DNA of 27,565 bases from Burkholderia gladioli (GTDB lineage Bacteria; Pseudomonadota; Gammaproteobacteria; Burkholderiales; Burkholderiaceae), in the NCBI GenBank assembly GCA_009914575.1, contig WNEB01000002.1:1-27565 (forward strand). Reading direction: 5' to 3'. Positions 8,803 through 20,069 of the stretch are shown here, in pieces (position 1 is the first letter of the stretch; each line of letters opens with the position of its first letter). The notes beneath the pieces were generated by a model. It was not told the origin of the DNA. It ran no database searches and was given only the letters and a program-made list of their open reading frames with translations. The position numbers were made by a program, and so were the translations under genes.

Positions 8803-8817
8803 ACTGGTATGACCAGT
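8803..8817. promoter_or_regulatory. FadR-type GntR operator
   Basis: ACTGGT-ATG-ACCAGT is a perfect palindrome with 6-base arms and a 3-base centre. It matches the TGGT-N3-ACCA core known for FadR-subfamily GntR regulators (FadR itself binds ACTGGTCNGACCAGT). It lies between the -10 box and the symporter start, in the intergenic region of the divergent GntR gene, so the site and its regulator are very probably a pair. Confidence 0.8.
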
Positions 8818-8821
8818 ATGA

Positions 8822-8843
8822 ACGGTTGGTCCACAACAACCGT
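8822..8843. repeat. Inverted repeat in the symporter leader
   Basis: ACGGTTG (8822-8828) and CAACCGT (8837-8843) are perfect 7-base arms around 8 bases. The hairpin ends six bases before the GGGAGGT ribosome binding site at 8850-8856. It could be a secondary regulator site or an RNA hairpin affecting translation, or chance. Confidence 0.4.
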
Positions 8844-8859
8844 GGTGACGGGAGGTGCG

Positions 8860-10191
8860 ATGTCGAGGTTCCTGAATTCCCTGTTCGGACGCGTGGTGAT
8901 CGCGCTCGTGATCGGCGTTGCGCTCGGCGCGGCGTTTCCGCATATGGCGCAGTCGCTGCGGCCGCTCGGCGACGGCTTCCTCAAGCTGATCAAGATGGTG
9001 ATCGGGCCGATCGTGTTCTGCGTGGTGGTGAGCGGCATCGCCAATGCGGTCGACCTGAAAAAGGTCGGGCGCGTGGGCGTGAAGGCGATCGTCTATTTCG
9101 AGCTGATGACCACGCTCGCGCTCGGCATCGGGCTGGTGCTGGCCGTGGTGACGCGTCCGGGCGCGGGCATGAACGTGGATCTGCGCTCGCTCGATCCGGC
9201 CTCGCTCGCCGAATACGCGAAGAACGCGCAAAGCCTGAAGGACACGGTCGGCTATCTGATGAAGATCATCCCCGACACGGCGTTCGACGCGTTCGCGAAG
9301 GGCGATATCCTGCAGATCCTGGTGTTCGCGGTGCTGTTCGGTTCCGCGCTGTCGCTGCTCGGCGAGCGCGCCAGCCGGCTGAACGGCCTGATCGACGAGT
9401 TCTCGCAGGTGTGCTTCCGCGTGATGGGCTTCATCATCAAGCTCGCGCCGCTCGGCGTGCTCGGCGCGATCGCGTTCACCACCGGCAAGTACGGCGTGGC
9501 CTCGCTCCAGCAACTCTGGCTGCTGGTGGCGGTGTTCTACGTGAGCTGCGCGCTGTTCGTCGCGGTGGTGCTCGGCGTGGTGATGCGGCTGGCCGGCTTC
9601 AGCGTGTTCAAGCTGATCCGCTACCTGCGCGAGGAACTGACCATCGTGCTCGGCACGGCCTCGTCGGACGCCGTGCTGCCGCAGATCATGCGCAAGCTCG
9701 AATTCATGGGCGTCAAGGACTCGACGGCGGGCCTCGTGATCCCGACCGGCTACTCGTTCAACCTCGACGGCTTCTCGATCTACCTGACGCTCGCCGTGCT
9801 GTTCATCGCGCAGGCGACCAATACGCCGCTGTCGGCGCACGATCTGATCGTGGTGCTGCTGGTGTCGCTGATCACGTCGAAGGGCGCGCACGGCATTCCC
9901 GGCTCGGCGATCGTGATCCTGGCTGCGACGCTGTCGGCGATTCCGGCGATCCCCGTGCTCGGCCTCGTGCTGATCCTGCCGGTGGACTGGTTCGTGGGCA
10001 TCGCGCGCGCCGTCACCAACCTGATCGGCAACTGCGTGGCGACGGTGGTGGTGGCCGTGTGGGAGCACGACATCGATATCGCCCGCGCGCGCCGCGTGCT
10101 GAACCGCGAACTGCGGTACGTGCCGGTCGGCGACGAGGCAGCCGAAGCCGGCGACGCCGTGGCGACCGACCGCCACGCCCATTCGCACTGA
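8860..10191 (+). CDS. DctA-like dicarboxylate/cation symporter (DAACS family)
   Basis: The 443-residue product is an inner-membrane symporter of the dicarboxylate/amino acid:cation family, with about eight membrane helices and two re-entrant loops. Family marks are [12 protein letters not shown] (265-276), GYSFNLDG (297-304), [19 protein letters not shown] (340-358) and [14 protein letters not shown] (386-399). Two sites differ from classical DctA as I remember it: Phe305 where NLDG is normally followed by Thr, and AHGIPGSA where DctA has AAGVTGSG. Both lie in the substrate/cation region, so the substrate may not be plain C4-dicarboxylate. I chose ATG 8860 because of GGGAGGT just upstream and the canonical N-terminus. 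It heads an operon with alc and allA. Confidence 0.85.
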   Translation: MSRFLNSLFGRVVIALVIGVALGAAFPHMAQSLRPLGDGFLKLIKMVIGPIVFCVVVSGIANAVDLKKVGRVGVKAIVYFELMTTLALGIGLVLAVVTRPGAGMNVDLRSLDPASLAEYAKNAQSLKDTVGYLMKIIPDTAFDAFAKGDILQILVFAVLFGSALSLLGERASRLNGLIDEFSQVCFRVMGFIIKLAPLGVLGAIAFTTGKYGVASLQQLWLLVAVFYVSCALFVAVVLGVVMRLAGFSVFKLIRYLREELTIVLGTASSDAVLPQIMRKLEFMGVKDSTAGLVIPTGYSFNLDGFSIYLTLAVLFIAQATNTPLSAHDLIVVLLVSLITSKGAHGIPGSAIVILAATLSAIPAIPVLGLVLILPVDWFVGIARAVTNLIGNCVATVVVAVWEHDIDIARARRVLNRELRYVPVGDEAAEAGDAVATDRHAHSH

Positions 10192-10252
10192 CACCTTTTC
10201 CCTTTCCCGTCCCGGCGCGCGGCGCCGGGCCCGTTCCCCGACAGGAGACATC

Positions 10253-11161
10253 ATGGCTGCACCGATCCTCGATCCCGACGCACCGGCCTTCACGCGCCGC
10301 TACATGAATCTCGCCGATCCGCGGCTCGGCGCGAAGGCGCTGGTGGCCAGCGACGAGTTCTTCGCGCCCAAGGAGCGCATGCTCGACCCGGAACCGGCCG
10401 TGTTCATCCCCGGCAAGTACGACGATCACGGCAAGTGGATGGACGGCTGGTAAACGCGCCGCAAGCGCACCACCGGCCACGACTGGTGCATCGTGAAGCT
10501 GGCGCGGCCCGGCGTCGTGCACGGCGTCGGTCTCGACACGAGCCATTTCACCGGCAATTCCCGCCGGCCGCGTCGATCGAGGCATGCAGCGCCGACGGCG
10601 AACTGCCGCCCGAGCAGGCCGACTGGCAGCCGCTCGTGCCGGCCACCACGCTGCAGGGCAACCGCCATCACTACCTTGCCGTGGACGCGTCGCGCACCGT
10701 CACCCACCTGCGCGTCAATCTCTATCCGGACGGCGGGCTGGCGCGCCTGCGCGTGCGCGTGTACGGCCAGCCGCTGCGCGACTGGAGCCGCGCGACGGCG
10801 GGCGAGCTGGTCGATCTGGCCGCGACCGAGAACGGCGCGTATCTGGTGGCCGCGAACAACCAGCACTTCGGCGCGGCCGGGCATCATCCGCCGCATCGAG
10901 ATGGATACCGCGCACTTCAAGGGCAACTTCCCGGATCGCTGCTCGCTGCAGGCCGCACGCGTGGCGGGCGGCACCGACGATTCGCTGATCACGCAGGCGA
11001 TGTTCTGGCCGGAGCTGCTCGGCGAGCAGTCGCTGTCGATGGATCACGTGCATGTGTTCGAGAACGGGCTGGCCGCGCTCGGCCCCGTTACCCACGTGCG
11101 CTTCAACATCTTCCCGGACGGCGGCGTGTCGCGCCTGCGCCTCTGGGGCGAACTTGCCTGA
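10253..11161 (+). pseudogene. alc: Allantoicase, multiply disrupted
   Basis: Allantoicase hydrolyses allantoate to ureidoglycolate and urea. The remnant reads [26 protein letters not shown] onwards and keeps both tandem repeats of the family ([11 protein letters not shown] and [21 protein letters not shown]). Three lesions are visible. A TAA at 10451-10453 follows MDGW in the original frame, which continues [11 protein letters not shown]; this fits a Glu codon GAA changed to TAA. A one-base loss near 10558 turns TGNFPPAA into another frame. An internal loss of about 30 codons near 10880 joins NNQHFGAA to GIIRRIEMD, with the frame changing again. Start context AGGAGA (10243-10248) is intact. 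A functional enzyme is very unlikely. Confidence 0.85.
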
Positions 11162-11174
11162 ACGGAGAGCACTC

Positions 11175-11690
11175 GTGAATGCGCCACTGGCACCGCTGCC
11201 GCTGCACCTGGAGCCGCTCACGCGCGAGGCGTTCGCGCCGTTCGGCTACGTGATCGAACTCGACGGCGCGCGGCACTTCCCGATCAACGGCGGCACCACC
11301 GAGCGCTTTCACGATCTGGCGACGGTCGACGTCGGCACTGCGGGCGGGCGGCCGCTCGTCAACCTGTTTCGCGGCCAGCCGCACCCCTGGCCGATTGCGA
11401 TCGCGATGATGGAGCGGCATCCGCTCGGCAGCCAGGCGTTCGTGCCGCTGTCGACGACGGGGCGTTACGTGGTGGTTGTCGCGCCGACCGGCGAACTCGA
11501 TCCGTCGAAGCTGTGCGCGTTTCTCGTCGAGGGCTGGCGCGGCGTCAATTACGCGAAGGACGTCTGGCATCACCCGCTGCTCGCGCTCGATGCGGTCAGC
11601 GATTTCGTGGTGGTCGACCGCGGCGGCAACGGCGAGCACAACTGCGACGAGCTTGCGCTGGAACGACCGCGCGTGCTGGTGGCGCCGTGA
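11175..11690 (+). CDS. allA: Ureidoglycolate lyase
   Basis: AllA splits ureidoglycolate into glyoxylate and urea, the step after allantoicase. The 171-residue product has the family's [17 protein letters not shown] start, the [12 protein letters not shown] block, [20 protein letters not shown] with the conserved [11 protein letters not shown] signature, and [22 protein letters not shown]. The start is GTG 11175, five bases after GGAGAG (11164-11169) and 13 bases after the alc stop, so it belongs to the same operon. The gene is intact although its upstream enzyme is broken, leaving it without its usual substrate supply unless another route exists. Confidence 0.9.
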   Translation: MNAPLAPLPLHLEPLTREAFAPFGYVIELDGARHFPINGGTTERFHDLATVDVGTAGGRPLVNLFRGQPHPWPIAIAMMERHPLGSQAFVPLSTTGRYVVVVAPTGELDPSKLCAFLVEGWRGVNYAKDVWHHPLLALDAVSDFVVVDRGGNGEHNCDELALERPRVLVAP

Positions 11691-11775
11691 CGGAGTGAGG
11701 CGATTTGTCGCATGTTGTATTCGCCTGAGGAATGTCCTGGCGAATGCCGCGTGTGGTTTTTCCGGCGCGGAAACG

Positions 11776-11812
11776 ATTCGGCCCGGCCGGGCTTGCGCCC
11801 GCCGGGCCGAAT
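11776..11812. terminator. Hairpin between convergent allA and fur
   Basis: ATTCGGCCCGGC (11776-11787) pairs perfectly over 12 bases with 11801-11812. GGGC/GCCC pairs inside it (11789-11792 with 11797-11800), giving about 16 pairs and a TTGC loop. T-runs on either side are poor, so it is a likely but atypical bidirectional terminator. Confidence 0.55.
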
Positions 11813-11836
11813 TGCTTGCTGGTGCCGCCGCGGATG

Positions 11837-12265
11837 TCAGTGCTTGCGGTGCGGGCAGTCTTCCGTGGTGCAGGCGCCGTACATCGCCAGCGAATGCTCC
11901 TGCAGCTTGAAGCCGCGGGCCTTCGCGATGGCTTGCTGGCGGCTTTCGATCTCGGCGTCAAAGAATTCCTCGACACGGTCGCAATCGAGACAGACCAGGT
12001 GATCGTGGTGCGAACCTTCGTTCAGCTCGAACACCGCCTTGCCCGATTCGAAGTTGCTGCGCGACAGCAGGCCGGCCTGCTCGAACTGCGTCAGCACGCG
12101 GTAAACGGTGGCCAGGCCGATGTCGAGCTGCTCGTGCAGCAGGTTGCGGTAGACATCTTCGGCGGTCAGATGGCGCACTTCGCTTTGCTGGAAGATTTCG
12201 AGAATCTTGAGGCGCGGTAGGGTGGCCTTGAGCCCGATATTTTTCAGCTCGGTCGGATTGGTCAT
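11837..12265 (-). CDS. fur: Ferric uptake regulator Fur
   Basis: Fur is the iron-responsive repressor that binds Fur boxes as an Fe2+-loaded dimer. The 142-residue product has the N-terminal winged helix ([14 protein letters not shown], then [20 protein letters not shown], about 12-66). A C-terminal dimerisation and metal domain follows with [10 protein letters not shown] (86-95) and [11 protein letters not shown] (132-142). Cys92, Cys95, Cys132 and Cys137 form the two CxxC-like pairs of the structural zinc site in many Fur proteins. It diverges from bamE, an arrangement known from other proteobacteria such as Pseudomonas (omlA-fur). Confidence 0.97.
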   Translation of the reverse strand: MTNPTELKNIGLKATLPRLKILEIFQQSEVRHLTAEDVYRNLLHEQLDIGLATVYRVLTQFEQAGLLSRSNFESGKAVFELNEGSHHDHLVCLDCDRVEEFFDAEIESRQQAIAKARGFKLQEHSLAMYGACTTEDCPHRKH

Positions 12266-12411
12266 GGCTAGGCGTCCCTAGAGTACAATGCTGGGTTCCA
12301 ATAGTACCGGCTTTTCGCCCTGTCAGTCACCTGTGAACCGCGTCGTCGACCGGTCCACGCCGATAGGCGGACAAGTTTCCCGTACCCCGTTCGCAACTTC
12401 AGAGGACCCGC
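12266..12411. promoter_or_regulatory. Divergent fur/bamE regulatory region
   Basis: The 146-base gap holds a plus-strand TACAAT (12284-12289), a candidate -10 for bamE. Just before it is the inverted repeat CTAGG-CGTC-CCTAG (12268-12281), a possible operator. No convincing -35 at the proper spacing was found on either strand, and no clear Fur box. Confidence 0.35.
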
Positions 12412-13281
12412 ATGCGGAGTGCCATTACTGCTGCCGTCGCTGTCGCCGTCGTCACGCTGGCAGGCTGTTCGTCTTATGACAGCGTCACGCAACGAATCGC
12501 GCAGAGCATCACGCCTTACCGCATCACGGTCGTCCAGGGGAACTTCGTTTCCGAGGAAAAGGCTTCGCAACTGCAGGTCGGCATGTCGCGCGACCAGGTC
12601 CGCGCGCTGCTCGGCACGCCGCTGCTGGCCGACCTGTTCCACGCGGATCGCTGGGATTACCTGTTCTACTTCAAGCGCGGCTCGACCTCGATCGTTCAGC
12701 AGCGCGACCTCATCGTGAATTTCCAGGGCGACCGCGTGTCGAGCTGGTCGGGCGGCGAGAACCTGCCGTCCGAACTCGATCTGCTGGCCGACATCGACGG
12801 CGATCGCCGCAGCAAGAAGCAGGCGAAGGCGGCAGCCGCCGCCCGTGCAGCGGCGGCTTCGGTCGCTGCCGCGTCGGCGCCCGCCGCTGCTGCCGCCGGC
12901 GCGCCCGACATGGCGCCCGCCGCCGCCACGCCGGCCGTCGCGCCGCCCGCTTCGGCCAGCACGGTCGGCCAATCGGACGCGAATTCCGAAGCGGCCCGCG
13001 CGGCGAATCGCGCCACCGCGCAGGTGCCGAGCCAGGGTGCGCAGGGTCGCCGCTTCTCGCCCGCGTCGCCGGCCGCGCCGTCGGCCCCGACCCCGGGCGG
13101 CTTGCCGCCCGGCGCGAGCCCGACCGTCCAGCCGCAGTTCCAGTTCCATCGCCCGCCGGCGCCGGTCGCGCCGAGCGACGGTACGCAGCCGGTCGGCCCG
13201 CGCAGCACCGACAATCTGCCGAACCAGCCGCTGACCTCGCCGCCGGTCGACATTTCGGCGCCGCCGAGCAGCACCAACTGA
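12412..13281 (+). CDS. bamE: Outer membrane assembly lipoprotein BamE with a long Ala/Pro-rich tail
   Basis: BamE is a lipoprotein of the BAM complex that inserts beta-barrel proteins into the outer membrane. The signal peptide ends in a lipobox, VVTLAGC, with lipidated Cys19. The SmpA/OmlA domain lies at about 37-115: PYRITVVQGNFVSEEK, VGMSRDQVRALLGTPLL, WDYLFYFKRG. From about 131 on, the remaining 160 residues are a low-complexity tail. It starts charged (DGDRRSKKQAK), then runs of Ala, then Ala/Pro/Ser with FQFHRPP. E. coli BamE is only about 113 residues, so the product is more than twice that. AGAGGA before the ATG fixes the start. Confidence 0.93.
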   Translation: MRSAITAAVAVAVVTLAGCSSYDSVTQRIAQSITPYRITVVQGNFVSEEKASQLQVGMSRDQVRALLGTPLLADLFHADRWDYLFYFKRGSTSIVQQRDLIVNFQGDRVSSWSGGENLPSELDLLADIDGDRRSKKQAKAAAAARAAAASVAAASAPAAAAAGAPDMAPAAATPAVAPPASASTVGQSDANSEAARAANRATAQVPSQGAQGRRFSPASPAAPSAPTPGGLPPGASPTVQPQFQFHRPPAPVAPSDGTQPVGPRSTDNLPNQPLTSPPVDISAPPSSTN

Positions 13282-13299
13282 TCCGGCAGGATCCCCCGA

Positions 13300-13361
13300 C
13301 GGGCGGCTTCGACCGCCCGGTTCGTTTTCCGGGGCGACATGCGCGCCCCGACCGGTTTTTT
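13300..13361 (+). terminator. Two hairpins between bamE and dapB
   Basis: CGGGCGG-CTTCGA-CCGCCCG (13300-13319) is followed by GTTCGTTTT. CGGGGCG (13330-13336) pairs with CGCCCCG (13344-13350), followed after five bases by six T (13356-13361). Either could end bamE transcription; the T-runs are interrupted or set back, so strength is uncertain. Confidence 0.55.
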
Positions 13362-13421
13362 CGACCGATTTGCAGTTCTTCAGTCCTTCAGTCCCATTAA
13401 GCAGATTCGCGACACACGACC

Positions 13422-14219
13422 ATGAACATTGCCATTGCCGGAGCATCGGGCCGTATGGGCCGCATGCTGATCGAAGCGGTTCTCAACGATGCCGACGCGA
13501 AGCTGGTCGGCGCGCTCGGTCGCACGGGTTCCGCGCACCTGGGCCAGGACGCCGGCGCGTTCCTCGGCAAGCAGACGGGCGTGACGATCACCGACGACGT
13601 CGAACGCGTGTTCGCCGACACCGACTACCTGATCGATTTCACGCGCCCCGACACCACGATCGGCTATCTCGACGCGGCGCGCCGCCACGGCGTGAAGCTC
13701 GTGATCGGCACGACCGGCTTCAGCGAACCGCAGAAGGCGCAATTGTGCGCGGTCGCCGAGCAGGTCGGCATCGTGTTCTCGGCCAACATGAGCGTGGGCG
13801 TCAATGTCACGCTCAAGCTGCTCGAATTCGCCGCCAAGCAATTCGCGCAGGGCTACGACATCGAAATCGTCGAGGCGCACCACCGCCACAAGGTCGACGC
13901 GCCGTCGGGCACCGCGCTGATGATGGGCGAGACGGTGGCCGCCTCGCTGGGCCGCTTGCTCGAGGAATGCGCCGTCTATTGCCGCCAGGGCGAGACGGGT
14001 GCGCGCGATCCGTCGACGATCGGTTTCGCGGCGATCCGCGGCGGCGACATCGTCGGCGATCACACCGTGCTGTTCGCCGGCATCGGCGAGCGCATCGAGA
14101 TCAGCCACAAGTCGTCGAGCCGCGTGTCGTATGCGCAGGGCTCGATGCGCGCGGTGCGCTACCTCGCGGACAAGCCGGCCGGCCTGTTCGACATGCAGGA
14201 CGTGCTCGGCCTGCGCTGA
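13422..14219 (+). CDS. dapB: 4-hydroxy-tetrahydrodipicolinate reductase
   Basis: DapB reduces the product of DapA with NAD(P)H in the diaminopimelate/lysine pathway that feeds peptidoglycan. The 265-residue product has the nucleotide-binding GASGRMGR (7-14), [17 protein letters not shown] (96-104), and the signature [15 protein letters not shown] (151-165). That signature contains catalytic His153/His154 and Lys157. The C-terminus [33 protein letters not shown] is typical. The ribosome binding site is weak. The ExbB/TolQ-like gene follows after 22 bases. Confidence 0.97.
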   Translation: MNIAIAGASGRMGRMLIEAVLNDADAKLVGALGRTGSAHLGQDAGAFLGKQTGVTITDDVERVFADTDYLIDFTRPDTTIGYLDAARRHGVKLVIGTTGFSEPQKAQLCAVAEQVGIVFSANMSVGVNVTLKLLEFAAKQFAQGYDIEIVEAHHRHKVDAPSGTALMMGETVAASLGRLLEECAVYCRQGETGARDPSTIGFAAIRGGDIVGDHTVLFAGIGERIEISHKSSSRVSYAQGSMRAVRYLADKPAGLFDMQDVLGLR

Positions 14220-14241
14220 GCCGAACGACCGGGAGGCGCGA

Positions 14242-14943
14242 ATGGCGACGGACACCGGTGTGATGCATTACCTCGCGAGCGGCGACGCCGTCACGCACGG
14301 CGTCGCCTGGCTGTTGCCGGCGATGTCGGTGGCAAGCTGGTGCTTTCTGCTGCTGAAGGCCTGGACGCTGGTGCGCGCGAAGCGCCAGGGGCCGGCCGCG
14401 ATCGCCGCGTTCTGGCGCGCCGGCTCGTTCTCCGAAGGGCTGGCGGCCTTGCGCGCGGCCGACCGCGAACACGTTTTCGCGCCGCTGGCCGAGGCCGCGC
14501 ATGAGGCCGCCGCCGCGTCGCCCGCGCTGCTCGGCGCGCGCGTCGAGCGGGCCGAGCGCGTGCCGCGCGCGGTGCGGCTGGCGATGCGCCGCTCGCAGCG
14601 CCGGCTCGAATTCGGCCTCGTGCTGCTGGCCTCGATTGCCAGCACCGCGCCGTTCGTCGGCTTGCTCGGCACCGTCTGCGGCATCTATCACGCGCTCGGC
14701 AGCATCGCCGAAAGCGGCCAGGCGAAGATCGGCAGCGTAGCCGGCCCGGTCGGCGAGGCGCTGATCATGACCGCGTTCGGGCTGGTGGTCGCGATTCCGG
14801 CCGTGCTCGCCTACAACACGCTCGGCCGGCTGGTGCGCCAGCTGGTCGAGGATCTCGACGGCTTCGCGCGCGATCTGCACGCATTCGCGGGCGGCGAGGC
14901 CGGCCACGAATCCGGCGGCGCGTCTGCCGCGCCGCGGGCCTGA
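14242..14943 (+). CDS. MotA/TolQ/ExbB family proton channel protein
   Basis: The 233-residue inner-membrane protein has three predicted membrane segments: about 21-42, 124-146 and 172-195. The MotA/TolQ/ExbB signature lies in the second and third, APFVGLLGTVCGIYHALGSI (136-155) and GPVGEALIMTAFGLVVAIPAV (168-188). Members use the proton gradient to energise TonB- or Tol-type outer membrane work, together with an ExbD/TolR partner, which is the next gene here (13 bases away). GGGAGG at 14231-14236 supports ATG 14242. No TonB gene is in the window, so whether it serves iron uptake or envelope integrity is open. Its partner is frameshifted. Confidence 0.88.
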   Translation: MATDTGVMHYLASGDAVTHGVAWLLPAMSVASWCFLLLKAWTLVRAKRQGPAAIAAFWRAGSFSEGLAALRAADREHVFAPLAEAAHEAAAASPALLGARVERAERVPRAVRLAMRRSQRRLEFGLVLLASIASTAPFVGLLGTVCGIYHALGSIAESGQAKIGSVAGPVGEALIMTAFGLVVAIPAVLAYNTLGRLVRQLVEDLDGFARDLHAFAGGEAGHESGGASAAPRA

Positions 14944-14956
14944 ACGGGAGCGCGCG

Positions 14957-15449
14957 ATGGCATTCGGCGGACTCGACGATCGCGAACCGGCCGCACCGAT
15001 GGCGGAAATCAACATGACGCCGCTGATCGACGTGATGCTGGTGCTGCTGGTGATCTTCATCATCACCGCGCCGCTGCTGACGCACGCGATCCGGCTCGAC
15101 CTGCCGAAGGTGGCCGCCGCGCCCGCCGCCGAGCGGCCCGACACCATCACGCTGTCGATCGACGCCGACGGCCATTTCTTCTGGAACGCCACGCCGCTCG
15201 GCTACGACGCGCTCGTCGCGCGCTTTCGCGACGCCGCCGCGCAGGGCCGCGCGCCAACTGCACCTGCGGGCCGCGGCGGCGGCGCGCTACGACACGATCG
15301 CGCGCGTGATGGGCGCCGCGCAGGCGGCCGGGCTGTCGCGGATCGGCTTCGTCACCGATCCCGATGCGCCGGCGGGGCCGTCGTCGCCCGCGCCGGCCGG
15401 CACGGGCGCGCCGCAGAACGCGCCGCGTCCCGCCGCACCCGGTCGTTGA
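14957..15449 (+). pseudogene. ExbD/TolR family protein, frameshifted
   Basis: The start is typical: MAEINMTPLIDVMLVLLVIFIITAPLL is the single membrane segment (residues 15-41), with the proton-carrying Asp25. It continues DLPKVAAAPAAERPDTITLSIDADGHFFWNATPLGYDALVARF. Near 15255 (QGRAP) the frame shifts. The expected continuation, LHLRAAAAARYDTIARVMGAAQAAGLSRIGFVTDP, lies in another frame and ends at TGA 15447-15449. Two bases appear lost (or one gained). An intact protein would have about 164 residues. As written, the frame runs on to 15496 with unrelated Arg-rich sequence. The periplasmic domain is lost if the shift is real; a sequencing slip in this GC-rich run is possible. Confidence 0.75.
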
Positions 15450-18182
<2,733 letters not shown>

Positions 18183-18211
18183 CGCGCAGACCGAACCAGC
18201 AAGGAGCGAAG

Positions 18212-18763
18212 GTGATCCGCAGATCGTTTTTGATGGCCGTGGGCAGCGCGGCGCTGCTGTCCGCGTGCGGTTTCCAGTTGCGCGGCACGCAGGATTACGC
18301 GTTCAAGCACCTGATGATCGCGGGCGCGCCGCCGGTCGTTGCCGCTCGCCTGCGGCGCATGGTCGAGGGCGGCAGCGATACCAAGATCGTGACGAACCCG
18401 GACGCCGCCGATGCGGTGCTGCGCGTGTCCGAAACGCGCGGCACGAGCACGCTGACGCTCGACCAGTTCGGCACGGTCGAGGAATACCAGCTCAACTATT
18501 CGCTGAACTACACGCTGACGACGAAGGACGGCGCGTTGCTGATCGCGCCCAGCGTGATCGCGCTGAACCGCGCGATGACCTACAACGCGCAATTCGTGCA
18601 GGCGAAGGCGCAGGAATCCGACGTGCTCTACGCCGACATGCAGAACGACGCCGTCGATCAGCTGACGCGCCGGCTGTCGATCGTGCACACGCTGACGCCG
18701 CAGCCGAACGAAGTGGTGCCGGGCGTCGCGCCGCGTGCACCGCTGTCGCCGCCGCCGCTTTGA
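18212..18763 (+). CDS. lptE: LPS-assembly lipoprotein LptE
   Basis: LptE is the outer-membrane lipoprotein that plugs the LptD barrel and helps deliver lipopolysaccharide to the cell surface. The 183-residue product begins at GTG 18212, five bases after AAGGAG (18201-18206). It has a lipoprotein signal with lipobox LSAC (Cys19) followed by GFQLRGTQDYAF, the typical CGFxLRG start of LptE. The middle (LRVSETRGTSTLTLDQFGTVEEYQLNYSLNYTL) matches the family's beta strands. A short Pro-rich tail ends the protein. It sits between leuS and holA, the usual order in proteobacteria. Confidence 0.93.
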   Translation: MIRRSFLMAVGSAALLSACGFQLRGTQDYAFKHLMIAGAPPVVAARLRRMVEGGSDTKIVTNPDAADAVLRVSETRGTSTLTLDQFGTVEEYQLNYSLNYTLTTKDGALLIAPSVIALNRAMTYNAQFVQAKAQESDVLYADMQNDAVDQLTRRLSIVHTLTPQPNEVVPGVAPRAPLSPPPL

Positions 18764-18817
18764 TCGCGCGGCACTTTCCGATCGTCGTTTTCTTCCGACT
18801 GCCGAGCGTTCGAACCG

Positions 18818-19933
18818 ATGCAATTGCGACTTGACGCGCTGGAGCCGCACCTCGCGAAAGGGCTGGCCGGCCTCTACACCGTGTACGGCGACGAGCCGTT
18901 GCTGGCGCTGGAGGCATGCGACCGGATCTGCGCCGCCGGGCGCGCGGTCGGTTTTACCGAGCGTTCGGTGTTTACCGTCGAGCGCAGCTTCGACTGGAGC
19001 TCGCTGCTCGGCGCGACCCAGGCGATGTCCCTGTTCGGCGACCGTCAACTGATCGAACTGCGCATTCCGTCCGGCAAGCCCGGCAAGGAAGGCGCCGACG
19101 CGCTGAAGACGCTGGCCGGCGCGGGCAACCCCGACGTGCTGGTGCTCGTCACGCTGCCGCGGCTCGATGCCGCCACGCAGAAGTCCGCGTGGTTCACCGC
19201 GCTCGGCAACGGCGGCGTCGCGCTGAAGATCGATCCCGTCGATCGCACGCAGTTGCCGAACTGGATCGGCCAGCGGCTGTCGGCGCAGGGCCAGCGCGTT
19301 GCGGTCGGCGAGGACGGGCGGCGCGCGCTGCAATTCATCGCCGAGCGTGTCGAGGGCAACCTGCTGGCCGCGCACCAGGAAATCCAGAAGCTCGGGCTGC
19401 TGTATCCGTCCGGCACGCTGAATTTCGAGCAGGTGCAGGACGCCGTGCTCAACGTCGCGCGCTACGACGTATTCAAGCTCAACGAGGCGATGCTGGCCGG
19501 CGATGCCGGGCGGCTCGCGCGCATGATCGACGGCCTGAACTGCGAGGGCGAGGCGCTCGTGCTGGTGTTGTGGGCCGTGGTCGAGGAATTGCGCACGCTG
19601 TTGCGGATCAAGCGCGGCGTCGAGGCCGGCAAGCCGCTTGCGGTGCTGGTGCGCGAGAACCGTGTCTGGGGGCCGCGCGAGCGGCTGATCGGCCCGGCGC
19701 TCGCGCGCGTGTCGGAAGCGGTGCTCGAAAAGGCGCTGGCGCTGGCCGCCAAGCTCGACCGCCAGGTCAAGGGCCTTTCCGGCGCCGCGCCGGGCCTGCC
19801 GCGTGCCGACGAGCCGCCGCCCGATCCGTGGGACGGCCTGTTCCAGCTCGCGATGACGGTGGCCGGCGCGCAGGGTTCGCCGCGCGGCGCCGGCGGCCCG
19901 CGCGCGGGTGCGGCAGAACGTCGCCCGGCCTGA
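18818..19933 (+). CDS. holA: DNA polymerase III subunit delta
   Basis: Delta is the clamp-loader subunit that opens the beta clamp. The 371-residue product starts [29 protein letters not shown], with the family's YGDEPLL element near 22-29. Further family-like blocks are [57 protein letters not shown], and a C-terminal collar domain with [15 protein letters not shown]. The final 30 or so residues are Gly/Arg/Ala-rich. The gene follows lptE after 54 bases. No strong ribosome binding site is visible. Delta subunits are normally about 340 residues, so the length is acceptable. Confidence 0.95.
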   Translation: MQLRLDALEPHLAKGLAGLYTVYGDEPLLALEACDRICAAGRAVGFTERSVFTVERSFDWSSLLGATQAMSLFGDRQLIELRIPSGKPGKEGADALKTLAGAGNPDVLVLVTLPRLDAATQKSAWFTALGNGGVALKIDPVDRTQLPNWIGQRLSAQGQRVAVGEDGRRALQFIAERVEGNLLAAHQEIQKLGLLYPSGTLNFEQVQDAVLNVARYDVFKLNEAMLAGDAGRLARMIDGLNCEGEALVLVLWAVVEELRTLLRIKRGVEAGKPLAVLVRENRVWGPRERLIGPALARVSEAVLEKALALAAKLDRQVKGLSGAAPGLPRADEPPPDPWDGLFQLAMTVAGAQGSPRGAGGPRAGAAERRPA

Positions 19934-19968
19934 CGCGACCGGCTTCGGCAGACGCGTGCCGGCGCGCA

Positions 19969-19974
19969 TACAAT
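19969..19974 (+). promoter_or_regulatory. Weak candidate -10 box for proA
   Basis: TACAAT lies 95 bases upstream of the proA start in the 136-base holA-proA gap. The best -35, TTCGGC at 19944-19949, is poor and 19 bases away. This is only a candidate. Confidence 0.25.
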
Positions 19975-20069
19975 CTTCACTCGCTGCGCCCGAGCCGGGC
20001 GGCGGCGCTCATCATCACCACGGCGAGCCGCCGCACGGCGCGGCTGCCATTCCGGATTCGGGTTTCACG

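Noticed and set aside
8770..10293. A 507-codon His/Arg/Asp-rich minus-strand frame opposite the symporter
   Set aside because: It is the antisense image of hydrophobic codons in the transporter, not a histidine-rich metal protein.
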